Assembly (NCBI GenBank): GCA_016282135.1
Contig: JAEEKA010000108.1
Span: 1-55,254 of the forward strand
Source of the DNA: Oscillospiraceae bacterium
GTDB taxonomy: Bacteria; Bacillota; Clostridia; Oscillospirales; Oscillospiraceae
Reading direction: 5' to 3'
Length of the DNA stretch: 55,254 bases
Shown here: in pieces, positions 15,628-24,600 of the stretch
How the letters are laid out: each line of letters opens with the position of its first letter
Position numbering within the stretch: the first letter of the stretch is position 1
Notes under the pieces: generated by a model
Told to the model about the DNA's origin: nothing
The model's input: only the letters and a program-made list of their open reading frames with translations
The model's database searches: none
Translations under genes and position numbers: made by a program

Positions 15628-15656
15628 AATATACAGGCAATTGTTTTTCTTGTCAA
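15628..15656 (-). promoter_or_regulatory. Promoter of the TSCPD-ohrR operon
   Basis: On the minus strand TTGACA (complement of 15651-15656), a 17-nt spacer and TATATT (complement of 15628-15633) form a strong SigA-type promoter. Confidence 0.8.
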
Positions 15657-15680
15657 GTGCGTATTTTTTTACAGAAGTAC

Positions 15681-15709
15681 TTGCATAGAACGGCCGCGTG
15701 CGGTATAAT
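15681..15709 (+). promoter_or_regulatory. Promoter of the aquaporin gene
   Basis: TTGCAT (15681-15686), a 17-nt spacer and TATAAT (15704-15709) lie 49 nt before the aquaporin ATG, divergent from the OhrR operon promoter. Confidence 0.8.
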
Positions 15710-15757
15710 CATTCTGACAGGAGCGATCGCTTCTGATCTGAAAGAGGAGGCATATCT

Positions 15758-16417
15758 ATGAGAGATCTGAGAAAGTACGTTGCGGAATTCATTGGCACCT
15801 TCGTTCTGGTCCTGGTGGCCTGCGGCACCGCCGTTGCCATCGGCTGCGACGTGCCCGGCGGCTATCTCGCGGTGGCTGCCGCCTTCGGCCTGGTGATCGT
15901 GGCCATGGCTTACTCCATCGGCAATATCTCCGGCTGCCACATCAACCCCGCGGTGTCTATCGCCATGCTGGTCAGCAAGAAAATGAACGTCAAGGATTTC
16001 CTTGGCTACGTCATCGCCCAGGTGCTCGGCGCTATCGCCGGTGCTGCTATGCTGGGTGTGATCTTCGGCTTTGACTGCGGCTTTGGGGCAAATGCGGTTG
16101 CCGACGGCAAAGTTGGTGCCGGCTTCCTGGTGGAAGTGGTTCTGACCTGCATCTTTGTCCTGACCATTCTGGGCGTTACCTCCCGGGAGTCCTTCAGCAA
16201 GGTTGCCGGTCTCGTCATCGGCGGCGCGCTGACCCTGGTGCATCTGCTGGGCATTGCCCTTACCGGTACCAGCGTGAACCCTGCACGTTCCCTGGGGCCC
16301 GCTCTCTTTGCCGGCGGCAAAGCTTTTGAGCAGATCTGGGTCTTCATCCTGGCTCCCCTGGTGGGCGGCGTGCTGGCTGCTCTGATCTGGAAGTTCCTGG
16401 ACAAAGAGGAAAACTGA
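15758..16417 (+). CDS. aqpZ: Aquaporin Z-like water channel
   Basis: A 219-residue MIP-family channel with both NPA boxes: GCHINPAVS (Asn63) and GTSVNPARS (Asn174). The ar/R selectivity filter residues are those of water-selective AqpZ: Phe43, His162, Thr171 and Arg177, rather than the wider filter of glycerol facilitators. Six membrane helices and two half-helices are evident. AGGAGG stands 7 nt before the ATG. It is transcribed divergently from an OhrR-type repressor; since some aquaporins pass hydrogen peroxide, a stress link is possible, but the OhrR-like box is on the other promoter. A terminator follows. Confidence 0.95.
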   Translation: MRDLRKYVAEFIGTFVLVLVACGTAVAIGCDVPGGYLAVAAAFGLVIVAMAYSIGNISGCHINPAVSIAMLVSKKMNVKDFLGYVIAQVLGAIAGAAMLGVIFGFDCGFGANAVADGKVGAGFLVEVVLTCIFVLTILGVTSRESFSKVAGLVIGGALTLVHLLGIALTGTSVNPARSLGPALFAGGKAFEQIWVFILAPLVGGVLAALIWKFLDKEEN

Positions 16418-16446
16418 TCTTCTCTGCAACGCATTTGTTCTGACAG

Positions 16447-16485
16447 AAAAAACACCCGCGGTCAGAAGGCCGCGGGTGATTTTTT
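16447..16485. terminator. Bidirectional terminator between aqpZ and asnS
   Basis: A 9-bp stem, CACCCGCGG (16453-16461) with CCGCGGGTG (16470-16478), is flanked by A6 upstream and by ATTTTTT downstream. It separates two convergent genes. Confidence 0.93.
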
Positions 16486-16495
16486 GTGCGGTAAA

Positions 16496-17896
16496 TTACA
16501 GTTCGCAGTTGTTGACGGTGCGGGGGAAGGGGAGCACGTCCCGGATGTTGCCCATGCCGGTGAGGTACATGACGCAGCGCTCAAAGCCCAGGCCGAAGCC
16601 CGCGTGCCGGGCGGAACCGTACTTCCGAAGATCCAGGTAGAAGTCGTAGAGCTCCTTCTTCATGCCCAGTTCCTCAATGCGGGAGAGCAGCTTGCCGTAG
16701 TCGTCTTCACGCTGACTTCCGCCGATGATCTCGCCGATGCCGGGGACCAGGCAGTCCATAGCGGCCACGGTCTTTCCGTCGGGGTTCAGCTTCATATAGA
16801 AGCTCTTAATCTCCTTGGGATAATCGGTGACGAAGACGGGACGCTTGAAAATCTCCTCGGTCAGATAGCGCTCGTGCTCGGTCTGCAGGTCGCTGCCCCA
16901 GTGGACGGGGTAGTCGAACTGCTCGTTGTGGGGTTCCAGCAGCTTGATGGCCTCGGTGTAGGTCACCCGGCCAAAGTCGCTGTTGAGAACGTGATGCAGC
17001 CGCTCCAGAAGGTCCTTGTCCACAAAGGAGTTGAAGAACTCCATTTCCTCGGGGGCGTTTTCCAGCACATAGGAAATGATGTATTTCAGCATATCTTCTG
17101 CCAGCTGCATGTCATCCTGCAAATCAGCAAAAGCAATTTCCGGCTCAATCATCCAGAACTCGGCGGCGTGCCGGGTGGTGTTGGAGTTCTCGGCCCGGAA
17201 GGTGGGGCCAAAGGTGTAGATGTTGCGGAAAGCCATGGCGAAGGTTTCGCCGTTGAGCTGGCCGGAGACAGTCAGGTTGGTGGGCTTGTTGAAGAAGTCC
17301 TTGGAGTAGTCCACGGAGCCGTCCTCCAGCCGGGGCGGGTTGTTGATATCCAGGGTGGTGACCTGGAACATTTCGCCCGCGCCCTCGCAGTCGGAGCCAG
17401 TAATCAGGGGCGTGTGGACATAAACAAAGTCCCGCTCCTGGAAGAACTTGTGGATGGCGTAGGCAATCAGGCTCCGCACGCGGAACACGGCCTGGAAGGT
17501 GTTGGTTCTGGGGCGCAGGTGGGTCACGGTGCGCAGATACTCCAGGGTGTGCCGCTTGGGCTGAATGGGGAAGTCTGGGGTAGAGGGCCCCTCCACCGTC
17601 ACCTTGGAGGCTTGAATCTCAAAGGGCTGTTTGGCGTCGGGGGTCAACTCCAAGGTGCCCTCCACGATCAGCGCGGCGCCGATATTGATCTTGGAGATCT
17701 CGGCGAAACCCTCCATCTGATCGGTGATGACCACCTGAACAGGCTGGAAATAGGTCCCGTCGGAGAGCATGAGGAAGCCGAAGGCCTTGGAGGCTCTGCG
17801 GTTTCGTACCCAGCCGCCCAGATTCACGGTTTTGCCCGCATAGGCGTCGGTGTTGCGATAGAGCTCCCGAAGAGTGAGTAAGGATTCCATTTTCAT
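16496..17896 (-). CDS. asnS: Asparagine--tRNA ligase
   Basis: A 466-residue class II aminoacyl-tRNA synthetase: N-terminal OB-fold anticodon-binding domain ([20 protein letters not shown]), motif 2 region [22 protein letters not shown] and motif 3 [15 protein letters not shown], all typical of AsnRS. It charges tRNA-Asn with asparagine. The start is ATG 17896; a second ATG two codons later is possible and has GGAA at better spacing. The gene is preceded by a strong promoter overlapped by a perfect inverted repeat, but by no T-box. No gatCAB gene is in view, consistent with direct charging. Confidence 0.96.
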   Translation of the reverse strand: MKMESLLTLRELYRNTDAYAGKTVNLGGWVRNRRASKAFGFLMLSDGTYFQPVQVVITDQMEGFAEISKINIGAALIVEGTLELTPDAKQPFEIQASKVTVEGPSTPDFPIQPKRHTLEYLRTVTHLRPRTNTFQAVFRVRSLIAYAIHKFFQERDFVYVHTPLITGSDCEGAGEMFQVTTLDINNPPRLEDGSVDYSKDFFNKPTNLTVSGQLNGETFAMAFRNIYTFGPTFRAENSNTTRHAAEFWMIEPEIAFADLQDDMQLAEDMLKYIISYVLENAPEEMEFFNSFVDKDLLERLHHVLNSDFGRVTYTEAIKLLEPHNEQFDYPVHWGSDLQTEHERYLTEEIFKRPVFVTDYPKEIKSFYMKLNPDGKTVAAMDCLVPGIGEIIGGSQREDDYGKLLSRIEELGMKKELYDFYLDLRKYGSARHAGFGLGFERCVMYLTGMGNIRDVLPFPRTVNNCEL

Positions 17897-17917
17897 TCCA
17901 GCTTTCTGTAATATATT

Positions 17918-17966
17918 TTGCGGGGAATATGCGCTGTATTATAGCACGTTCCCCGCAAGATTGCAA
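17918..17966 (-). promoter_or_regulatory. asnS promoter embedded in a perfect 10-bp inverted repeat
   Basis: On the minus strand TTGCAA (17961-17966), a 17-nt spacer and TATAAT (complement of 17938-17943) form the promoter. Perfect arms TTGCGGGGAA (17918-17927) and TTCCCCGCAA (17949-17958) straddle the -10, with centres 31 nt apart. This could be a repressor operator, or a hairpin in read-through RNA from the upstream gene. Confidence 0.65.
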
Positions 17967-17996
17967 CAGGTTAAAATGCAGTTTTTGTTTGTCTGT

Positions 17997-18707
17997 TTAC
18001 GCTTTGACTCGGCGAATGACGCCCATGGGGGTCTGCTGATCGTCCTGGCCCAGGGGATTGTCCTTGAGAATCCGTGCGTAAAGCTTCTTATCCAAGCGTT
18101 TATTGGAGGCACCCAAAATCTCGCCTTCAAGATCGTTGATGTCCACAATGCAGACGTCATAGCCGATCCGCTCGGCAATCTCTTTTGCCACCTTGTCCGG
18201 TTTCAGGGGGCCAAGAACAACATAGTGGTTGTAAGGAGGGATGGTATTGTGACAGGGGCCATCAATGGATTTGGCACGATATCCGACCACGGAATAGAAC
18301 CAGCCTTTTTTGTGGAATATTTTTTTGCCAATGACGGAAACCGCCGCGGCAAAGAGAATACGGGGGGTACCCGATTCCCGCAGTGCCATTTCCATGGTCT
18401 CCGGCATTCCAAGGCCGATGCCGTGGGGGGTTTTGGTGACGTGCTTGCTGAGCTTGACTGCCAACTTCCGGGGATGGATGTCCTCCAGAGGAATGGCCCG
18501 CTTCTGGGTGCAGGCCACGCACTTTTCGGAAATAAACAGAACGTCGTCGGGCTCGGAGAGCACGGGCTTGCCGTACTGCTCTGCCACATCGCAGATATTG
18601 TCCTTGTCGGTAATCAGGTGGGTGACGATAGGCAGTCTGCGATACTGGACCCCATCGACTTCTATGATCTCGTTTTTGCCCTGATTGGGCTTCAGTTCTT
18701 CGCTCAT
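17997..18707 (-). CDS. F420-0:gamma-glutamyl ligase-like protein
   Basis: The 236-residue protein matches the CofE/F420_ligase fold: an N-terminal thr-his-rich segment (RLPIVTHLITDKDN), KCVACTQKRAIPLEDIHPRKLA, a SIDGPCHNTIPPYN segment, and the C-terminal VDINDLEGEILGASN followed by NPLGQDDQQTP. True CofE adds glutamate to coenzyme F420-0 with GTP. Gut Clostridia are not known to make F420, and no other F420 gene is in view, so the substrate is probably different. It starts 10 nt after the ATP-grasp gene's stop, shares its promoter and probably works with it. The ribosome binding site is weak (AGAAGA). Confidence 0.82.
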   Translation of the reverse strand: MSEELKPNQGKNEIIEVDGVQYRRLPIVTHLITDKDNICDVAEQYGKPVLSEPDDVLFISEKCVACTQKRAIPLEDIHPRKLAVKLSKHVTKTPHGIGLGMPETMEMALRESGTPRILFAAAVSVIGKKIFHKKGWFYSVVGYRAKSIDGPCHNTIPPYNHYVVLGPLKPDKVAKEIAERIGYDVCIVDINDLEGEILGASNKRLDKKLYARILKDNPLGQDDQQTPMGVIRRVKA

Positions 18708-18717
18708 GTTTTTTCTT

Positions 18718-19728
18718 CTATTTCAGGTTCAATATGGATTTGTAGAAGGGCCAAAGGCCGTGCTTTTCCGGGTAGTGGGGGGCCAACTGTCCCATATCGG
18801 AGCCGGGATAATCGTTGCCTTCGATCAGCGCGGGCCCGTCCGGGGTAACGGCAACGTCCCAGCCCACATGCCCGATCTCCGGGACTACCATGGCGGCCTC
18901 CTTCGCCAGGGCGACTGCCTCATGGACCATGGGAACCTGATAGCCTTTGAATATGATGCCTGTGTCCGGGTGCTTATCAAAGATGTTGTAATAGTCGTCC
19001 GTGGCGTCAGAAACGATTTTGCCGGATTTGGGATCCACCCGAACCATAACGCCGTTCTGACCGGAATTGTCGCAAAAGCTGTCGCCGCGTCCGAACTTTA
19101 ACGTGATATATGCCAGGTGGACCGTGTCGCCTACCCGATCCGTGACAATTCGCATGGTGTTTACCGACTGGGGATGAGGCCGGGCCATATCCGAGTGCTG
19201 GATCAGTTCCTGCTCCAGCACCAGCAGGTTTTTGGACTTTACGTAGTCCAGAAAGGCCGCCGGGGTAGGCAAGTCTGCCACCGCCAGCTTTTCGATGCCG
19301 TGTCCGCCGATGCCGCGGTTGGGCTTGGCAAAGATATAGGTCTGATCCTTCAAAAAGTCTTCTAAATCGGCCTCCGTGGCCTTGGAAGCGTCCAGCACTC
19401 TCCGATGCAGGAATTTTTCAAACTTGACGTTAAACTGCAGCTTGTCGTCAAACAGGTCTCCAAAGCCGGGTTTGTTCATAATCTCGCAGATCTTCTTGTT
19501 GCGGACCCGGGTGACATAGGTGTCACGCTGCTTGCCGTTCATATCGTAAAAGCCGAAAGCGGTGTAGTCATAGTAACCCGCACCGTATTTGAATCCGCAA
19601 ATCACCATGTCGCAGGCGGTGCGAAGCTTGCTGTGGCCGCTTTTCTGCTTCACAACGTTCAGCAGATTGTTCATTTTCCCAAAGCTCATACCCCGGACAA
19701 CACGGGTGAGATATTTGATTCCAGGCAA
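18718..19728 (-). CDS. ATP-grasp protein (sugar-transfer/hexapeptide-associated type)
   Basis: A 336-residue protein of the ATP-grasp_ST family (alpha-L-glutamate ligase-related): a helical N-terminus, the nucleotide-binding segment YIFAKPNRGIGGHGIEKL, the QSVNTMRIVT core, and the metal-binding end GPALIEGNDYPGSDMGQL. Such enzymes form amide bonds through acyl-phosphates. The start is taken as TTG 19728, which has GAGGTG at 6-nt spacing; the frame runs open further upstream to 19863 but through the promoter and terminator. It is first in a two-gene operon with the F420-ligase-like protein. Both are predicted ligases, suggesting a peptide- or glutamyl-conjugate product; this is inference. Confidence 0.85.
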   Translation of the reverse strand: MPGIKYLTRVVRGMSFGKMNNLLNVVKQKSGHSKLRTACDMVICGFKYGAGYYDYTAFGFYDMNGKQRDTYVTRVRNKKICEIMNKPGFGDLFDDKLQFNVKFEKFLHRRVLDASKATEADLEDFLKDQTYIFAKPNRGIGGHGIEKLAVADLPTPAAFLDYVKSKNLLVLEQELIQHSDMARPHPQSVNTMRIVTDRVGDTVHLAYITLKFGRGDSFCDNSGQNGVMVRVDPKSGKIVSDATDDYYNIFDKHPDTGIIFKGYQVPMVHEAVALAKEAAMVVPEIGHVGWDVAVTPDGPALIEGNDYPGSDMGQLAPHYPEKHGLWPFYKSILNLK

Positions 19729-19759
19729 AAGAATCACCTCTGTTTCACGTGTTTCCGCT

Positions 19760-19788
19760 ATTATAGCCACTTTTGTCCGATTTATCAA
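19760..19788 (-). promoter_or_regulatory. Promoter of the ATP-grasp/F420-ligase-like operon
   Basis: On the minus strand TTGATA (complement of 19783-19788), a 17-nt spacer and TATAAT (complement of 19760-19765) lie about 30 nt before the TTG start, which supports that start choice. Confidence 0.78.
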
Positions 19789-19822
19789 TAGGAAATCCGA
19801 ATTTTTGACAGGGAATTCGTCG

Positions 19823-19854
19823 AAAAAAGGAGTCGGACCGGAGAGTCCGACTCC
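19823..19854 (-). terminator. Terminator of the plsY-xdhC operon
   Basis: A perfect 10-bp stem, GGAGTCGGAC (19829-19838) with GTCCGACTCC (19845-19854), is followed on the minus strand by six T residues. It lies 14 nt after the xdhC stop. Confidence 0.92.
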
Positions 19855-19868
19855 TGACGCCATGTCTG

Positions 19869-20855
19869 TTATCCGCCCGCCCGGTGGAGAATCATTTCCG
19901 CCGCGATAGATATTGCGATTTCCTCCGGGGTTTTGGCCTTGATTTGCAGGCCGATAGGGGCGTGGATCCGGGCGATATCCGCCGGGGAGAAGCCCTCCTC
20001 CTGTAAGATTTGGTTTACATAAGCTGTTTTTCGCCTGCTGCCGATGCAGCCAATGTAGGTGGCGGGGGAACGCAGCACCTGCCGCAGGACGGTCAGATCC
20101 ATAACATGCTCCGGGGTCATGACCACGGCGTAATCCCGGCTTGTGAGGGTGATTCGGCCGGAGATGTTTTCAAAGTCGCCCAGGACCGCCTTTGCCCCGG
20201 GGCAGCGATCGTCCCGGGCAAACTCCGGCCTGGGATCGTAGACCGTCACGGGGAAGCCAAGCCCTGTCAGAATCGGCGTCAGCGCCCGTGCAACGTGGCC
20301 GCCGCCGAAGAGATAGACCATGTAATTCCGGCTGATGGGTTCCAACAGCCGCAGGCAGCCGTCCTTCTCCAGCAGGGTGGGAGTCCGGGGCAGCCGGGGA
20401 GTCTCGCTGTGCAGGTTCGTGTCAGCCAGAAGATTCAGCGCGAACGACCCGTCGGACCGGATGACGGACTCCAGCCAGCGGTCCTGAGACTGTTCCAACG
20501 CCTCCGCCAACTGATTCAGGGTTTCCATCAGCCCGGGATTTCCGGGGCAGAGCGGGAAGAAGCCGATGCGGACGACGCCGCCGCAGATCATGCCCGTGGC
20601 GTCGGACCCGCCGCTGAAAAGATCATATTCCCGGACCAGAGCCTTTTCGCATTCGGACAGGGTTCTGGCAAATTGGATGGCCTGGAGCTCCACCGCGCCG
20701 CCGCCCACGGTGCCGAGAGCTTCGCCGTTTTCAAAGACCGCCATCCGCGCGCCGACGCCCCGGGGGGTGGAGCCCTGGGCGAAGAGGACAACGCACCAGA
20801 TTACCCGCTGCCCGGCGGAGAGCCGGTTGATTGTTTGTTCCAATAATTGACGCAT
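19869..20855 (-). CDS. xdhC: XdhC/CoxI family molybdoenzyme maturation protein
   Basis: A 328-residue protein with the N-terminal XdhC_CoxI domain (VVLFAQGSTPRGVGARMAV and GTVGGGAVELQAI) and the C-terminal Rossmann-like XdhC_C domain (YLFGGGHVARALTPIL, then YIGCIGSRRKTAYVNQIL). XdhC proteins bind molybdenum cofactor and insert its sulfurated form into xanthine dehydrogenase-type enzymes; in Clostridia they also accompany selenium-dependent molybdenum hydroxylases. No such enzyme is in the window. It follows plsY with a 10-nt gap in the same operon, which is an unexpected pairing. GAGGTATC precedes the ATG. Confidence 0.9.
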   Translation of the reverse strand: MRQLLEQTINRLSAGQRVIWCVVLFAQGSTPRGVGARMAVFENGEALGTVGGGAVELQAIQFARTLSECEKALVREYDLFSGGSDATGMICGGVVRIGFFPLCPGNPGLMETLNQLAEALEQSQDRWLESVIRSDGSFALNLLADTNLHSETPRLPRTPTLLEKDGCLRLLEPISRNYMVYLFGGGHVARALTPILTGLGFPVTVYDPRPEFARDDRCPGAKAVLGDFENISGRITLTSRDYAVVMTPEHVMDLTVLRQVLRSPATYIGCIGSRRKTAYVNQILQEEGFSPADIARIHAPIGLQIKAKTPEEIAISIAAEMILHRAGG

Positions 20856-20865
20856 TTGTGATACC

Positions 20866-21492
20866 TCAACGTTTCTTTGATTTTTTCAGCAGAGCGCCCA
20901 GCACGTCCGTTTTGCTTGTTTTCCCGGAAAAGATCCCGAGGATGGATGGGCTGTGGCAGTACAGGGCCAGCAGAGAAAACACAATCGACAAAATTCCGGC
21001 TTCCACATCGCCCTGGATGAACATAAACAGGGTGAAGAAGAGGGGAATCACCGGCCCGGCGATGCAGAGGAACTGGGTGGTGAAGGTTACCAGCATCCCG
21101 GCGACGTTTGCCAGCAGGCCCCAGAGAAAGTCGTTAATCACGATAACCGTGGAGGAGGTGGCCACGCCCTTGCCGCCCCGGAAGCCCCGCCAGAAGGGGA
21201 AATCGTGGCCCAGGGTGCAGCCCAGGCCGGCGTACATGGTGATGATCCAGCCGCTCTTGTGAAACAGAACGTAGGAAAGCGTCATAGCGGCCAGACACTT
21301 GACCAGATCGCCCAGCAGGGTGATGATCCCGGGCCAGAAGCCCAGGGAGGCCATAATGTTTGCCATTCCGGGGTTCCCGGTCTCACCCAGCTCCGAAGCG
21401 GGCTTTCCGGCAAATTTCCGTGCCACCACTTCCGCCGTCAAAAAACAGCCGAAGAGATAGCCGATCAACAGACTCAAAATACGACTCAGCAT
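20866..21492 (-). CDS. plsY: Glycerol-3-phosphate acyltransferase PlsY
   Basis: A 208-residue polytopic membrane enzyme with the PlsY motifs: the first near the N-terminus (IGYLFGCFLTAEVVARKFAG), a GNPGMANIMASLG version of the GNPGATN motif, and GHDFPFWRGFRGGKGVAT. PlsY transfers acyl groups from acyl-phosphate to glycerol-3-phosphate, the first step of phospholipid synthesis. The usual Ser/Ala-Thr-Asn order is altered (GMAN for GATN), which may mark a paralogue. ATG 21492 has AGGAGG upstream. A regulated-looking promoter precedes it. Whether another plsY exists in the genome cannot be seen. Confidence 0.88.
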   Translation of the reverse strand: MLSRILSLLIGYLFGCFLTAEVVARKFAGKPASELGETGNPGMANIMASLGFWPGIITLLGDLVKCLAAMTLSYVLFHKSGWIITMYAGLGCTLGHDFPFWRGFRGGKGVATSSTVIVINDFLWGLLANVAGMLVTFTTQFLCIAGPVIPLFFTLFMFIQGDVEAGILSIVFSLLALYCHSPSILGIFSGKTSKTDVLGALLKKSKKR

Positions 21493-21518
21493 AGGGACCT
21501 CCTCTCCAAAGGGCGAAT

Positions 21519-21564
21519 AGTATACGTATACTCTTATCATACCATGGTCCCTGCCGCATTTCAA
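21519..21564 (-). promoter_or_regulatory. plsY promoter with a perfect palindromic operator candidate
   Basis: On the minus strand TTGAAA (complement of 21559-21564), a 17-nt spacer and TATGAT (complement of 21536-21541) form the promoter. A perfect 14-bp palindrome AGTATACGTATACT (21519-21532) covers the expected start site, the usual place for a repressor. Confidence 0.7.
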
Positions 21565-21603
21565 GATGTGTTTCCGCCCGGGCGATGAAAACGGAATCTC
21601 GTC

Positions 21604-21632
21604 TTGCAATTGGGGGCGCCGACCTGTATAAT
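21604..21632 (+). promoter_or_regulatory. Promoter of the surface nucleotidase gene
   Basis: TTGCAA (21604-21609), a 17-nt spacer and TATAAT (21627-21632) lie 39 nt before the ATG at 21671, divergent from plsY. Confidence 0.82.
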
Positions 21633-21670
21633 ACGACTGTCAACAATTTACAGAAAGGGAGAATCAAGCT

Positions 21671-24600
21671 ATGAGAAAACTGCTTTCCATCCTTCTGGCG
21701 CTGGTCATGCTCCTGGGCCTTCTGCCGGGCGCGGCTTTTGCGGAGTCTTCGGATTCCGTGGACTTCGTGGTGCTCTCCACCACGGACATGCACGGCAAGT
21801 GCTGGGATCAAAACGTGCTGACCGACGGCACGGAGTTCAACAATATGCTCCGGGTTTCCACCGGGGTGAGCCAGTACCGGGAGAGCTTCGGCGGGAACCT
21901 GCTGCTCATCGACAACGGCGACCTCTACCAGGGCACCCCGGTCTCCGTGGTGCAGTTGGGCAAGATTACCTCCGGCGAGAGCGACCTGCCTCCCGCCATG
22001 GCCCTCTGTCTGGGGGATATCGGCTACGACGTTTCTGTCCTGGGCAACCATGAGTTCAACTACCCCTGGACCACCATGAGCAAGGCCTATGACTATCTGG
22101 CCTCCCGAGGCGTCCCCATCATCACCGCCAACCTCTACTACGACGGCATAGACGGCGTTCATGAGAGCGGGGAAAACGTCTTCACCCCCTACCTGATCAA
22201 GACCTTTGAGCTGAACGGTGTTACCCACAAGATCGGCGTTCTGGGCTTTGAGAACACCGACTGCACCCGCTGGGACGTGCCCGCCAACTATCCCGGCATC
22301 GTCTTTGCCCATCCGGATAATCCCCAGCGCTCTATGGCCTGGGAGGCCCAGCGCTATATTCCCATGATGCGGGCCGAGGGCTGCGAGTTCATCATCGTCT
22401 CCTACCACTCCGGCACCGGCTCCGCTTCCGGTGAACTGGTCTTTGGCCAGAATACCGAGGGCCAGGTCACTCGCCTGATTGCCGAGTGCGAGGGCATCGA
22501 TATGGTGATCGCCGGTCACGACCACTCCAACAGCTACTCCAACTCCTTCCTGCCGGACAAGAACGGCGATCCGGTGCTGGTGGTGAACGGCGGCGGAACC
22601 CAACTGACCCAGAGTATCTTCACCTTTACCGAAGGCAGCGACGGCAAGCTGCAGTATACCCTGAAGGAAAGCAAAAATCTCAACCTGTCCCAGTTTGGCG
22701 TGGACGAGACCCTGAAGGCCAAGATCCAGCCCTACGCGGATATGGCCGTCGAATATGTGAACCAGCCTGCCGGTACCGCCGTAGGCGAGTGGGATACCTC
22801 CCACAACTATTTCCTGCAGCAGACCGACACCATGGACCTCATCAACTGCGCCCAGATCGACTACGGCTCCAAGTACATGGCGGACAAGTATGACACGGAA
22901 GAGAAAAAAGCCGCCCTCTATGAGGCCACCGGTCTGGATCATATCGAAGTGGATCTGTCCGCCACCTCCGCCGTCACCACCAACAATTACTTCGTCAAAC
23001 CCGGCGAGATCACCATGAAGACCATCGTGCAGATGTACAAGTACGACAACAACGTGCTCTATCTTCTGCCCCTGACCGGTCAGCAGATCAAGGACGTGCT
23101 GGAGCAGAACGCTGCCACCCGCCTCAAGGCTACGGTCCGGGGCGGCGAGGTGGTCTATTCCACCATCGGCGAGGACTTCACAAACCCCGTCTTCGGCGGC
23201 CTGAATTTCAGCTATGACATGTACCAGCCCGAGGGCAGCCGGGCCGTCATCGAGGGCTTCTCCAACGGCCGGGAGTTCGCCCTGGATAAGACCTATGTGG
23301 TGGCCTGCAACTCCTATCACCTGGGCAATCCCGGCTGCGGCTTCGGCGCCTTCACCACCGAGGATTCCGTCTGGAACCAGAACGACGACCTGGCCGGCGG
23401 CAACGTCCAGGAGGTCCTTTTGGAGTACATCCGGGACATGGGCGAAATCAGCACCGAGCCCTTCACCTGGACCTGGAAGCTGGACTACAGCGGCGACCCC
23501 ACCGCCCCCACGGAGCTGATGGGTGACCTTGCGGCGGAAAAAACCACCGCTGAGGCGCTGAACGCGGGGGACCGGATTGTGCTTTACTACAATGCCGAGG
23601 GCACCGTGGTGGGACTGGATCCCGCCGAGGACGATCGCCGTCTCAGCGCGGTGGAAACCACTTCCTTCCGGGACTATATCGCCTTCGACATGAGTGCCGC
23701 CGTCTTCACGGTGGCAATCGCGGACGGCGGATCCGGCTATTTCTCTCTGCAAAGCGAGAAGGGTTATCTGACGGCGGGGGAGACCGGCAACAGCCTGGGC
23801 TTCTCACAGGACGGCGCTTCGGAGCTGGCCCTGTGGAGTCTCGTCCCCGCAGAGGGCGGCTACCATATCATGAACGTGGGCGCGGCCTACAACGGCAATC
23901 ACAATCAGGCCCTGGAGTGGTACTCCGGCTTCACCACCTATGGAGTCCAGGACAATGAGAAGTACCTGTTCAGCCTCTACAAGGTTGTGGAGACCGCCAA
24001 ATGGGTGGGCGAGCTGGGGGATGAAGGCCCCTATGTGATTTACTTCAACGATGAAAATCTCTGTGTGGGCGACACCGAGAACAGCGGCGGCCTGGGCGGC
24101 GTCACGAATACCGTTTCCGGCGATTTCCTGATTCTGCCAGCCGCGGAGCATACCCTGATCGTCACTGCCATAGTTGACAGCCAGGGCCGGATCGACTTCG
24201 TCACCGAGGACGGCAAGCACCTGACTTCCCAGCCCACGGGCAACGGCCTTCTGCTCACCGACGAGCCTGCCGACAACAATTGTAGCCTTTGGACCCTGGG
24301 CCCCGTTCCCGGCGGCTTCCATGTGATGAACGTGGGCGCGGCCTACAACGGCAGCCACAATCAGGCTCTGGAATACTATGGCGGCAAATTCACCACCTAT
24401 GGCGTCAAGGACACTGGCGCCTACCTGTTCAATTTCTACCGGCTGGACGGGGCGGAGAAGCCGGCCAATCCCTTTACAGATGTGAAGGAGGGGCAGTGGT
24501 ACTACGACGCGGTGCTCTGGGCCTACTACCATGCGCCTCAGATTACCTCCGGCACCGGCGAGGGAAAGTTCTCGCCCAAGACCACCTGCACCCGGGCCCA

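Noticed and set aside
16484-17881. 465-aa plus-strand ORF
   Set aside because: It is the reverse of asnS, which carries class II synthetase motifs on the minus strand.
21383-23752. 789-aa minus-strand ORF
   Set aside because: It is antisense to the surface nucleotidase and plsY start; no domain is recognisable and there is no ribosome binding site.
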